Source: JAQBZY01 sp038117205
GTDB taxonomy: Bacteria > Pseudomonadota > Alphaproteobacteria > Rhodospirillales > Casp-alpha2
Assembly: GCA_038117205.1 (NCBI GenBank)
Contig: JAYOFL010000033.1
Location: forward strand, 1-40,562
Direction of reading: 5' to 3'
Length of the DNA: 40,562 nucleotides
The notes below the pieces were generated by a model that searched no databases, was not told the DNA's origin, and was given only the letters and a program-made list of their open reading frames with translations. Shown piece by piece: positions 23,276 through 31,125 of this stretch (its first letter is position 1; the number at the start of each line of letters is the position of its first letter). Both the position numbers and the translations under genes were made by a program.

Positions 23276-24744
23276 GCGAGCTTCGCAACCTGACCATCGC
23301 CGGTGCGGCGGACGCGCTTGCCAAGGGCGAGACGTCGTCGGTCGAATTGACGGACGCCTTCATCGCCGCCATCGAGGCGAACCGGAACCTGAACGCCTTC
23401 ATTACCGAGACGCCCGAGGTGGCCCGCGAACGCGCCAAGGCGTCCGACGAGCGCCGCGCCAAGGGCGCGGCGGCCAGCCCCATGGACGGCGTTCCGATCG
23501 CCATGAAGGATCTCTTCTGCACCGAGGGCGTGCGCACCACGGCGGCCTCGCACATCCTGGAAAACTTCGTGCCGACCTATGAATCGACGGTCAGCGGCAA
23601 CCTCCGTGACGCCGGGGCGGTCATGCTCGGCAAGGCGAACCTGGACGAATTCGCCATGGGGTCCTCCAACATCACGTCCTATTACGGGCCTGTGAAGAGC
23701 CCGTGGACGCGGAAGGGCGCCAACGTCGATCTGGTGCCGGGCGGGTCCTCCGGCGGGTCCGCGACGGCCGTTTCCGGCGGCCTCGCCATCGCCGCGACCG
23801 GTACCGACACCGGCGGCTCGATCCGGCAACCGGCGTCCTTCACCGGCATCGTCGGCATGAAGCCGACCTACGGCCGCTGCTCGCGCTGGGGCATCGTCGC
23901 CTTCGCGTCGTCGCTCGATCAGGCCGGCCCGCTGACCAAGACGGTCGAGGACGCGGCGATCATGCTGCAGGCGATGGCCGGGCACGATCCGAAGGACAGC
24001 ACCTCGCTGCCGTTCGAGTTGCCGGATTTCCGCGCCGCCTGTACCGGCGACATCAAGGGCATGAAGATCGGCATCCCGAAGGAATACACCCTCGACGGCA
24101 TGCCGGCCGACATCAAGGCGCTCTGGGACCAGGGCGTGAAGTGGCTGGAAGCGGCCGGCGCCGAGACCCGCGAGGTGTCGCTGCCGCATACCAAGTACGC
24201 GCTGCCGACGTACTACATCGTCGCGCCGGCGGAAGCGTCTTCGAACCTGGCGCGCTACGACGGCGTGCGTTACGGCCTCCGCGTCGAGGGCGAGACGTTG
24301 GACGAGATGTACGAGCTGACCCGCGCCGCCGGCTTCGGCGCCGAGGTGCAGCGCCGCGTGCTGATCGGCGCCTATGTGCTGTCGGCCGGCTATTACGACG
24401 CCTACTACGTCAAGGCGCAGAAGGTCCGTTCCCTGATCTTCAAGGATTTCTCGGATGCCTTCGCCGATGTCGATGCGCTGTTGACCCCGACGGCGCCGTC
24501 CGCCGCCTTCGCGCTCGGCGAGAAGATGGACGATCCGATCGCCATGTACCTGAACGACGTGTTCACGGTGCCGGCGTCGCTGGCCGGCCTTCCGGCGATA
24601 TCGGTGCCGGCCGGCCTGGACGGCGACGGCCTGCCGCTCGGTCTGCAACTGATCGCCGGCGTCTGCCAGGAAGAAAAGCTGTTCCGCGTCGCCAGTGCGC
24701 TGGAAGCGGCCGCCGGCTTCACCGCCCGGCCGGGAGGGGCTTGA
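23272..24744 (+). CDS. gatA: Asp-tRNA(Asn)/Glu-tRNA(Gln) amidotransferase subunit A
   Basis: 490 residues. GatA is the glutaminase of the complex, releasing ammonia for conversion of Glu-tRNA(Gln) or Asp-tRNA(Asn). Amidase-signature residues are all visible: K79 in IAMKDLF, the cis-Ser in PGGSSGGS (around 159-160), and the nucleophile S183 in GTDTGGSIRQPA. DGVPIAMKDLFCT and GLPAISVPAG are typical of GatA. Length is normal. It overlaps gatC by four bases, and gatB starts one base after its stop. Confidence 0.97.
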   Translation: MSELRNLTIAGAADALAKGETSSVELTDAFIAAIEANRNLNAFITETPEVARERAKASDERRAKGAAASPMDGVPIAMKDLFCTEGVRTTAASHILENFVPTYESTVSGNLRDAGAVMLGKANLDEFAMGSSNITSYYGPVKSPWTRKGANVDLVPGGSSGGSATAVSGGLAIAATGTDTGGSIRQPASFTGIVGMKPTYGRCSRWGIVAFASSLDQAGPLTKTVEDAAIMLQAMAGHDPKDSTSLPFELPDFRAACTGDIKGMKIGIPKEYTLDGMPADIKALWDQGVKWLEAAGAETREVSLPHTKYALPTYYIVAPAEASSNLARYDGVRYGLRVEGETLDEMYELTRAAGFGAEVQRRVLIGAYVLSAGYYDAYYVKAQKVRSLIFKDFSDAFADVDALLTPTAPSAAFALGEKMDDPIAMYLNDVFTVPASLAGLPAISVPAGLDGDGLPLGLQLIAGVCQEEKLFRVASALEAAAGFTARPGGA

Positions 24745-24745
24745 G

Positions 24746-26203
24746 ATGGCGTATCTGATCCAAGGCGAAACGGGAGACTGGGAAGTCGTCATCGGCCTCG
24801 AGGTGCATGCCCAGGCGGTCACGGAGGCGAAGCTGTTCTCCGGTGCGTCGGCGGCCTTCGGCGGTGAGCCCAACACGCACGTGTCGCTGGTCGACGCCGC
24901 CATGCCGGGCATGCTGCCGGTCATCAACAAGAAGTGCGTCGAGCAGGCGGTCCGCACCGGCCTCGGGCTCCGCGCCAAGATCAACCGCCGTTCCGTGTTC
25001 GAGCGGAAGAACTATTTCTACGCCGATCTGCCGCAGGGCTATCAGATCAGCCAGTTCCTGTATCCGATCGTCGGCGAGGGTACGGTCACGCTCGATCTCG
25101 AGGACGGCTCCAGCCGCGACGTCGGTATCGAGCGCCTGCACCTGGAACAGGACGCTGGCAAGTCCATGCACGACCAGGACCCGTCGCGCTCCATGATCGA
25201 CCTCAACCGGGCCGGCGTGGCGTTGATGGAAATCGTCTCCAAGCCCGACATGCGCTCGCCCGAGGAAGCCGGGGCGTATTTGCGCAAGCTGCGCTCGATC
25301 CTCCGCTATCTCGGCACCTGCGACGGCAATATGGAGCAGGGCTCCATGCGCGCCGACGTCAACGTGTCGGTGCGCAAGAAGGGCGAGACGGATCTTCGCA
25401 CGCGCGTCGAGATCAAGAACGTCAACTCCGTCCGCTTCGTCATGCAGGCCATCGAGCACGAGGCCGAGCGCCAGGTCGAGGTGTGGGAGGAGGGTGGCGA
25501 GGTCCGTCAGGAAACGCGTCTCTTCGATCCGAACAAGGGCGAGACGCGGCCCATGCGGACCAAGGAATTCGCGCACGACTACCGCTATTTTCCGGACCCG
25601 GACCTGCTGCCGCTGGTTCTCGACGAAAAGTTCGTCGCCGAGATCGAGGCGTCGCTCCCCGAGTTGCCGGACGCCAAGCGGGCGCGGCTGATCGAGGAGT
25701 TGGGCCTTTCGGCCTACGACGCCGGCGTCATCGTCGCAGACCGGGAAACCGCCACTTATTTCGAGACGGCGGCGAAAGGCCGGGACGCCAAGACGGTCGC
25801 CAACTGGCTCACCACGAACCTGTTCGGCGCGCTCAACAAGCGCGGCTTCGGCATCAATGAGAGCCCGGTTTCGGCGGCGCATCTCGGCGAGCTGGTCGGC
25901 CTGATCGAGAACGACACCATTTCCGGCAAGATCGCCAAGGACGTGTTCGAGGCGATGTTGGAAAGCGGCAAGTCGCCGGCCGTCATCGTCGAGGAAAAGG
26001 GCCTGAAGCAGATCACCGACACGGGCGCCATCGAGGCCATCGTCGATCAGGTGATCGCCGCCAATCCGGGTCAGGCGGACGACGTCCGGGGCGGCAACGA
26101 CAAGGCCATCGGCTGGTTCGTCGGCCAGGTCATGAAGGCGACCCAGGGCAAGGCCAACCCCGGCCAGGTCAACGCGCTCCTCAAGAAGAAGCTGCTCGGC
26201 TGA
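24746..26203 (+). CDS. gatB: Asp-tRNA(Asn)/Glu-tRNA(Gln) amidotransferase subunit B
   Basis: 485 residues. GatB binds the misacylated tRNA and activates its side chain before amidation. The N-terminal catalytic region begins WEVVIGLEVHAQ and contains KNYFYADLPQGYQISQ, DLNRAGVALMEIVSKPD and MRADVNVSVR, all hallmark motifs. The C-terminal YqeY-like tail carries NDKAIGWFVGQVMKATQGKANP. The ATG is one base after the gatA stop, and GGGAGGGGC lies just before it. Last gene of the gatCAB operon; a repeat-filled gap follows. Confidence 0.97.
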   Translation: MAYLIQGETGDWEVVIGLEVHAQAVTEAKLFSGASAAFGGEPNTHVSLVDAAMPGMLPVINKKCVEQAVRTGLGLRAKINRRSVFERKNYFYADLPQGYQISQFLYPIVGEGTVTLDLEDGSSRDVGIERLHLEQDAGKSMHDQDPSRSMIDLNRAGVALMEIVSKPDMRSPEEAGAYLRKLRSILRYLGTCDGNMEQGSMRADVNVSVRKKGETDLRTRVEIKNVNSVRFVMQAIEHEAERQVEVWEEGGEVRQETRLFDPNKGETRPMRTKEFAHDYRYFPDPDLLPLVLDEKFVAEIEASLPELPDAKRARLIEELGLSAYDAGVIVADRETATYFETAAKGRDAKTVANWLTTNLFGALNKRGFGINESPVSAAHLGELVGLIENDTISGKIAKDVFEAMLESGKSPAVIVEEKGLKQITDTGAIEAIVDQVIAANPGQADDVRGGNDKAIGWFVGQVMKATQGKANPGQVNALLKKKLLG

Positions 26204-26222
26204 TCGGCCTATTGGCGCGGCA

Positions 26223-26510
26223 GTGGACCCCGGGACAAGCCCGGGGTGACGGTTGAGTTTTTCGCAGCGCATGTTCAATCCACCATTGTCACCCCGGACT
26301 AGTCCCGGGCGCACGTTGGGGTTCGTTCGCAGCGCTTTTTCAACCGACCACCGTCACCCCGGGCTTGTCCCGGGCGAACGTTGGCGTTCGTTCGCGGCGC
26401 ATGTTCAATCCACCATTGTCGCCCCGGATTAGTCCCGGGCGAACGTTGGCGTTCGTTCGCGGCGCATGTTCAACCCACCTCCGTCACCCCGGGCTTGTCC
26501 CGGGGTCCAC
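26223..26510. repeat. 64-65 bp tandem array bounded by 30-bp inverted repeats
   Basis: The bases 26223-26252 (GTGGACCCCGGGACAAGCCC then GGGGTGACGG) are the exact reverse complement of 26481-26510. Between them are three tandem units starting at 26291, 26355 and 26420, with spacing 64, 65 and 65 to the final copy at 26485. Each begins with a CCCCGG...AGTCCCGGG or CTTGTCCCGGG palindrome and continues with CGAACGTTGGCGTTCGTTCG and a GCATGTTCAATCCACC tail. A partial unit lies at 26253-26290. With the next entry this fills the 473-base gap between gatB and mnmC; no gene is supported there. Confidence 0.9.
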
Positions 26511-26561
26511 TCGTTGACATTGAAATCGGGACCGGAATGTCTGGTGGGCTTATGCGCTCCT

Positions 26562-26636
26562 TCGTCATCCTCGCGTAAGCGAGGACCCGGGTTTTAGAAC
26601 GTTGGGACTGGGTTTTCGCTTACGCGGGAATGACGA
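26562..26636. repeat. inverted pair of TCGTCATTCCCGCG-type hairpins
   Basis: TCGTCATCCTCGCGTAAGCG (26562-26581) and the reverse complement of 26617-26636 agree at 18 of 20 positions. The left copy has an internal 7-bp hairpin TCCTCGC-GTAA-GCGAGGA (26568-26585). The same motif family occurs at 20411, so this is a dispersed genomic repeat. Confidence 0.8.
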
Positions 26637-26676
26637 TAGGGGTGCGCAGGCCCGCCGCCGCCGATAAGCTGCCGCC

Positions 26677-28506
26677 ATGCCGCTGCCCGATCCCGAACTC
26701 GATATCGACGAGACAGGCACGCCGCGTTCGGCGTGGGCCGGAGACGTCTATTTCTCGGCGGACGACGGCCCGGCGGAGACGGCGCACGTGTTCCTGGCTG
26801 GGATCGGTGCGCCGGAAGTCTGGAAGAGCCGCCGCCGGATGCGGATCGGCGAGCTCGGCTTCGGGACCGGTCTCAACTTCCTGCTGACGTGGCGGGCCTG
26901 GCGCGAAAGCGCGTCCGCCGACGCGACGCTCGATTACGTTGCCGTCGAGGGATTTCCGCTTTCCGCCGACGACATCCGATGCGCCCTCTCGCGCTATTCC
27001 AATCTGACGGCGGAGGTGGCGGCGCTCACGCATCGGCTGCCGCACCGCGTTCCGGGCATGCACCGGATCGCGCTGGATGGTGGACGGGTGCGCCTGACGC
27101 TCGTCTATGGCCAGGTCGCGCCGGCCCTCGCCATGCTGACGGGCCGTGTCGACGCCTGGTATCTCGACGGTTTCGCGCCGTCCAAGAACCCGGACATGTG
27201 GACACCTGAGGTCCTCGCCGCCGTCGCCGCCCGCACGGTGCCCGGTGGCCGGCTTGCTACCTTCACGGCGGCGGGCGCGGTGCGGCGCGGATTGGAAGCC
27301 GCCGGATTCACGGTCGAGAAGCGGCCCGGTTTCGGCCGCAAGCGGGAATGTCTGGCGGCGTCGATGCCGGGCGACGCCGTGGCGGACGGGCTGAAGCCGG
27401 GCGCCCGGGTCGCGGTGATCGGCGCCGGGATCGCCGGCGGCGCGTTGTCGAAGGCCCTCGCCGAGCGGGGCTACGCCGTCACGCTGATCGACGCTGCAGG
27501 GCCCGGCGCCGGCTCGTCTGGAAATCCGGCGGCGTTGATCGCGCCCCGCCTGCCGAAGTCGGCGTCGCCCATGGGGCGGGTGCTGGCGTCGGGATATCTG
27601 CATGCCGTCCGCTACTACGACGCTCTGGCGGCGGCCGGCGTCGCCGTCTGGCTCGGCCGGCGCGGTACCTTCGCTATGGCGCGGGACGACGCGGAACAGG
27701 AACGGCAGCAGGCCTCGCTCCGGTCGTACGGACTGCCGGAGGTGGCGATGCGTGGCATCGATGCGGCGGAAGCCGGCCGTCTCACCGGCATCGCTTGCCC
27801 AAGGCCCGGCCTCTGGTTCGCCGAGGCCGGCACTCTCGACCCTCGCGCTGTCGTGCCGGCCCTGGCGGCGAAGGCCACGGACTTTATTCAGGCCGAGGTT
27901 GCCCGGATCGAGCGCGGCGATGACGGCTGGCGCGTTCTCGGTCCCGACGGCGCGACCGTCGCCAGCGCGGAGGCCGCGGTCGTCGCGGCGGGCAGCGGGT
28001 TGAAGGGACTGTTTCCGGCGGCGCCCTGGCCGCTCCGCGCCAACCGGGGGCAGATCGGCTATCTGCCGGCCAGCGAGGGCGGGCCGGCCGTGCCGGTCAG
28101 CTACGGCGGCTACCTGACGCCAGCGGTGCGGTTGCCGGCGGGCGGGATGGGGCACGTGATCGGCGCCAGTTACGGCCGCACCGATCCGGCGGCGGCGTGG
28201 GAGACCTTCGAGGAACAGGATCACCGGGAAATCGCCGGGTTGCTCTCGTCGGCGTTGCCGGCGCTTGCCGTACTTGCGGACGCGCCGCCCGTCGGCGGGC
28301 GGGTGTCGCTGCGCGCGACCATTCCGGATTACACGCCGCTGGCAGGCGGGATGGACGAGGGTCTCTACGTGCTGGGCGGTCTCGGTTCGCGGGGATTCCT
28401 GACGGCGCCCCTCATGGCGGAGCGGATCGCCGACGCCATCGCCGGTCTACCGCCACCGTTGCCGGCCGATCTTCTGGCGGCGGTCGACCCGAAGCGTTTC
28501 GTCTGA
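26677..28506 (+). CDS. mnmC: bifunctional tRNA 5-methylaminomethyl-2-thiouridine modification protein MnmC
   Basis: 609 residues, a fusion of two domains. Residues 1-235 are the SAM-dependent methyltransferase (DUF752 type) with GELGFGTGLNFLLTW and WYLDGFAPSKNPDMW. Residues 245-600 are the FAD-dependent oxidase with VAVIGAGIAGGALSKALAERG and AGPGAGSSGNPAALIAPR. MnmC removes the carboxymethyl group from cmnm5(s2)U34 and methylates the product to mnm5(s2)U in tRNA anticodons. Length is slightly below E. coli MnmC (668). It ends four bases before the convergent sufE stop. The ATG has no strong ribosome site. Confidence 0.94.
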   Translation: MPLPDPELDIDETGTPRSAWAGDVYFSADDGPAETAHVFLAGIGAPEVWKSRRRMRIGELGFGTGLNFLLTWRAWRESASADATLDYVAVEGFPLSADDIRCALSRYSNLTAEVAALTHRLPHRVPGMHRIALDGGRVRLTLVYGQVAPALAMLTGRVDAWYLDGFAPSKNPDMWTPEVLAAVAARTVPGGRLATFTAAGAVRRGLEAAGFTVEKRPGFGRKRECLAASMPGDAVADGLKPGARVAVIGAGIAGGALSKALAERGYAVTLIDAAGPGAGSSGNPAALIAPRLPKSASPMGRVLASGYLHAVRYYDALAAAGVAVWLGRRGTFAMARDDAEQERQQASLRSYGLPEVAMRGIDAAEAGRLTGIACPRPGLWFAEAGTLDPRAVVPALAAKATDFIQAEVARIERGDDGWRVLGPDGATVASAEAAVVAAGSGLKGLFPAAPWPLRANRGQIGYLPASEGGPAVPVSYGGYLTPAVRLPAGGMGHVIGASYGRTDPAAAWETFEEQDHREIAGLLSSALPALAVLADAPPVGGRVSLRATIPDYTPLAGGMDEGLYVLGGLGSRGFLTAPLMAERIADAIAGLPPPLPADLLAAVDPKRFV

Positions 28507-28510
28507 GAAA

Positions 28511-28951
28511 TCAGGCCGCCGATTTCGCCGCCGTCGCGTAGGTGAACATCTTCTTGATCATCGAGTGCAGCCCGTTCGAGCGGCTCGGGCTCAGATGTTC
28601 GTCGAGGCCGATGCCCTCGATGAACTTGGGCGGCGTCGAGAGGATTTCGTCCGGCGTCCGGTCGCTGTAGATCCTGAGCAGGATGGCGATCAGGCCAGTG
28701 ACGATGGCGGCGTCGGACATGGCGCGGAAGACGAGGCGGCCGTCCTTGATTTCCGGTTTCAGCCACACCTGCGACTGGCAGCCCTCGACCTTGAAATCGT
28801 CGATCATCCAGTCCTCGGGGAACGGCGGTAGTTTGCGGCCGAGATCGATGATATGCCGGTAGCGGTCCATCCAATCGTCGAGAAACTCGAACTCCTCGAT
28901 CAACTCCGCCTGCACGTCCTGAATGGACGGGCGTTCGTCGGTTTCCGCCAT
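28511..28951 (-). CDS. sufE: SufE-type cysteine desulfuration protein
   Basis: 146 residues. SufE takes persulfide sulfur from the cysteine desulfurase SufS and passes it to the Fe-S scaffold. The acceptor cysteine C58 is in VEGCQSQVW, and FLDDWMDRYRHIIDLGR and LPPFPEDW precede it, as in the family. The C-terminal LHSMIKKMFTYATAAKSAA tail is slightly long. No other suf genes are nearby, so the suf operon must be elsewhere. Convergent with mnmC. Confidence 0.93.
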   Translation of the reverse strand: MAETDERPSIQDVQAELIEEFEFLDDWMDRYRHIIDLGRKLPPFPEDWMIDDFKVEGCQSQVWLKPEIKDGRLVFRAMSDAAIVTGLIAILLRIYSDRTPDEILSTPPKFIEGIGLDEHLSPSRSNGLHSMIKKMFTYATAAKSAA

Positions 28952-29133
28952 GTTTTCCCCGTTTATCTGCCGGCGTCGCCGCTTCCGGCGCCGCGTGTAC
29001 CCGATTACACGGCTAAATAGGTGCCTGAAGCCGAAGAATCCAGCCCATTCGTCGGTGATTGCGGGTCGGCCCTTGCAACTTGACCGACGTGGGCTATTTT
29101 TTGAGGGATAGGCATCCTTCCGGAGGCGCTCCC

Positions 29134-29484
29134 GTGCAGTCGAACAAGAACCAGGCGAACAAGAACCTCGCGAAATTCTCGATCGGTGCGGCCGTGAAGC
29201 ACCGCATTTACGGATTCCGCGGCGTCGTCTTCGACGTCGATCCGGAATTCAACAATACGGACGAATGGTACAATGCCATTCCCGCGGAGTCGCGTCCGCG
29301 CAAGGATCAGCCGTTCTATCACCTATTCGCGGAAACGACGGAGCGTTCGCCCTATATCGCCTACGTTTCGGAGCAGAACCTCGTCTATGACGACGACGAT
29401 GAGCCGATCAGCCATCCGGAAGTCGGCGAGTATTTTGACGGCCGCGAGAACGGCCGTTATCTGCCGCGCATCCTGATGAATTGA
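29134..29484 (+). CDS. hspQ: heat shock protein HspQ / YccV-like
   Basis: 116 residues from a GTG at 29134 that follows CGGAGG at eight bases; no ATG gives a better N-terminus. The YccV-like domain is recognised by KFSIGAAVKHRIYGFRGVVFDVDPEF near residue 15, then QPFYHLFAE and YIAYVSEQNLV. HspQ binds hemimethylated DNA in vitro and acts as an adaptor/activator for the Lon protease in some bacteria. The acidic DDDDEPISHPEVGEYF region is typical. Upstream, 28952-29133 shows no gene; heat-shock control is likely, but no sigma-32 site was identified. Confidence 0.93.
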   Translation: MQSNKNQANKNLAKFSIGAAVKHRIYGFRGVVFDVDPEFNNTDEWYNAIPAESRPRKDQPFYHLFAETTERSPYIAYVSEQNLVYDDDDEPISHPEVGEYFDGRENGRYLPRILMN

Positions 29485-29515
29485 CGGGATCGACGCGCGG
29501 GCCGGGCGGCCGGCG

Positions 29516-29854
29516 TCAGAGTTTCGACAGCAGATAGTCCCTGACTTCGAACACCAGCTCCGGCTGCGGTTTGGTGAACTGGCACGCCAGCTGGTCGTCC
29601 CATTGCCGGACCACCTTGGCGTGTCCGCGCAGTTCCTGCTCGCCGTTTTTGCGCGGCAGCGTCAGGTGAAACTCGAAATACTGATTGGCCTTGAGATCGT
29701 CGTTATAGCCGGTGACGCGCATGCCGCCCTCCGACAAATCCCCGAGATCGAGGCTTTCGCCGTAGATGCGGACCTTTTCGCCATTGGTTTCGAAGCGCTG
29801 GTGCTCGCGCTGATTGTCGCCGTCGTTCTTCTTGCCACCGAATAAGCCAAACAT
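29516..29854 (-). CDS. PilZ-domain protein
   Basis: 112 residues. The c-di-GMP-binding signature is present: R16 and R20 in REHQRFE, and D39, S41 and G44 in DLSEGG. The protein is a single PilZ domain (about 14-108) with a glycine-rich N-terminus MFGLFGGKK and a C-terminal helix ending DYLLSKL. Such single-domain proteins signal c-di-GMP level to flagella, exopolysaccharide or secretion machinery; the partner is unknown. Located 12 bases ahead of the argE gene end, same strand, so read after argE and probably cotranscribed with it. Confidence 0.92.
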   Translation of the reverse strand: MFGLFGGKKNDGDNQREHQRFETNGEKVRIYGESLDLGDLSEGGMRVTGYNDDLKANQYFEFHLTLPRKNGEQELRGHAKVVRQWDDQLACQFTKPQPELVFEVRDYLLSKL

Positions 29855-29866
29855 GGGCCTATTTTG

Positions 29867-31030
29867 TCACGCCTTGCATACCCTGTCCATGAGACGATCC
29901 AGGAACGCTTCGCCCTTGTCGATCTGTTCCAACGTTATGAATTCATTGGGTTTATGGGCTTGGTCGATGCTGCCCGGGCCACAGACGACGCACGGAATGC
30001 CGCCGCGCTTCTGGAACAGTCCGGCCTCGGTCCCGAAGGCGACCTTGCCGTGGTCGTTCCTGCCGGCGAGAGATTTGACGAACGTGACGACCTCGTGATC
30101 GACGTTCATGTCGAGCCCCGGCATGTCGTTGACACAGGTGATGTCGATGCCGGTGTCCGGCTGAACGGACTGCATTTCCGACGCGATGACCTTGCTGGCG
30201 TATTCCGTGATGGCGCGTTCGATGGCCTCCGGATCGTCGCTACCGATATAGCGGAATTCGAACTGGAAGCGGCAGTCCTTCGGCACGATGTTGAGCGCGG
30301 TGCCACCTTGGATGGTGCCGACGTGGATCGTCGTGTGCTTGACGTCGTAGAGATCGTCGAAGGGGCCGCCCGACTGCAGGGTACGGGCCATGCCCTGCAT
30401 GTAGGCGATCAGCCTTGCGGCGTATTCGATGGCGTTGACGCCGGTCGGCGCCAGGCTCGAATGGGCCTCGAAGCCGCGCACGTGCGCCTGATAGCTGCGC
30501 TTGCCCTTGTGGCCGGTGATGACCTGCATGCTGGTCGGCTCGCCGATGATGGCCATGCGCGGCTTGATCGGCAGGCCGTTGATCATGTCGATCATCGGCC
30601 GGACGCCGACGCAGCCGACTTCCTCGTCGTAGGAAAAGGCGAGGTGGATCGGGGTTTCTAGGCCCCGTTTCAGCATGTCCGGCAATTTCGCGAGGACGAG
30701 GGCGATGAAGCTCTTCATGTCCGACGTGCCGCGGCCGAACAGCTTGCCGTCCCGCTCCACCACCTTGAAGGGCTCGGTCCGCCAGTCCTGGCCGTCGACC
30801 GGCACCACGTCGGTGTGGCCCGACAGCATCACGCCCGGACGGTCGGTCGGCCCTAGGGTGGCGTACAGGCTCGCCTTCGAGCGGTCCTCGTTGGGGACCA
30901 GGGTGCTTTCGACGCCGATTCCCGTCAGGTAGTCCTGGATGTGGCGGATCAACTGCATGTTGGAGTTTCGGCTGGTCGTGTCGAACGCGATCAGCTTCGA
31001 GATCATGTCCAGGCTTTCCGAGGTCGGCAT
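29867..31030 (-). CDS. argE: acetylornithine deacetylase, M20 family
   Basis: 387 residues from the ATG at 31030 behind GGAG at six bases; a longer frame to 31072 lacks one. ArgE hydrolyses N2-acetylornithine to ornithine in arginine synthesis using a dinuclear zinc site. All ligands are intact: H72 and D74 in GHTDVVP, D104 in GRGTSDMK, the E136-E137 pair in SYDEEVG, E164 in IIGEPTSM and H359 in QAHKPNEF. The lid-domain HSSLAP segment is also present. This is the clear reference for the degenerate M20 homologue divergent to it. Confidence 0.93.
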   Translation of the reverse strand: MPTSESLDMISKLIAFDTTSRNSNMQLIRHIQDYLTGIGVESTLVPNEDRSKASLYATLGPTDRPGVMLSGHTDVVPVDGQDWRTEPFKVVERDGKLFGRGTSDMKSFIALVLAKLPDMLKRGLETPIHLAFSYDEEVGCVGVRPMIDMINGLPIKPRMAIIGEPTSMQVITGHKGKRSYQAHVRGFEAHSSLAPTGVNAIEYAARLIAYMQGMARTLQSGGPFDDLYDVKHTTIHVGTIQGGTALNIVPKDCRFQFEFRYIGSDDPEAIERAITEYASKVIASEMQSVQPDTGIDITCVNDMPGLDMNVDHEVVTFVKSLAGRNDHGKVAFGTEAGLFQKRGGIPCVVCGPGSIDQAHKPNEFITLEQIDKGEAFLDRLMDRVCKA

Positions 31031-31125
31031 CGGTGTCTCCAGGGCGGCGGTTGCGGCTAAATGACGAACCAAATTGACCTTTTCAGGGCAGTTTGCAAGG
31101 CTTTCGTCCGGTAGCGGAGAGGACG

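Noticed and set aside
23248..26314. Minus-strand frames of 578 and 531 codons opposite gatA and gatB
   Set aside because: Shadows of strongly conserved gatA and gatB; no motifs of their own.
26291..26510. CRISPR array
   Set aside because: Adjacent units are nearly identical along the whole 64-65 bases, so there are no unique spacers, and no cas gene is near.
26381..26578. 65-codon plus-strand frame between gatB and mnmC
   Set aside because: Lies inside the tandem repeat array and its translation only reflects the repeats.
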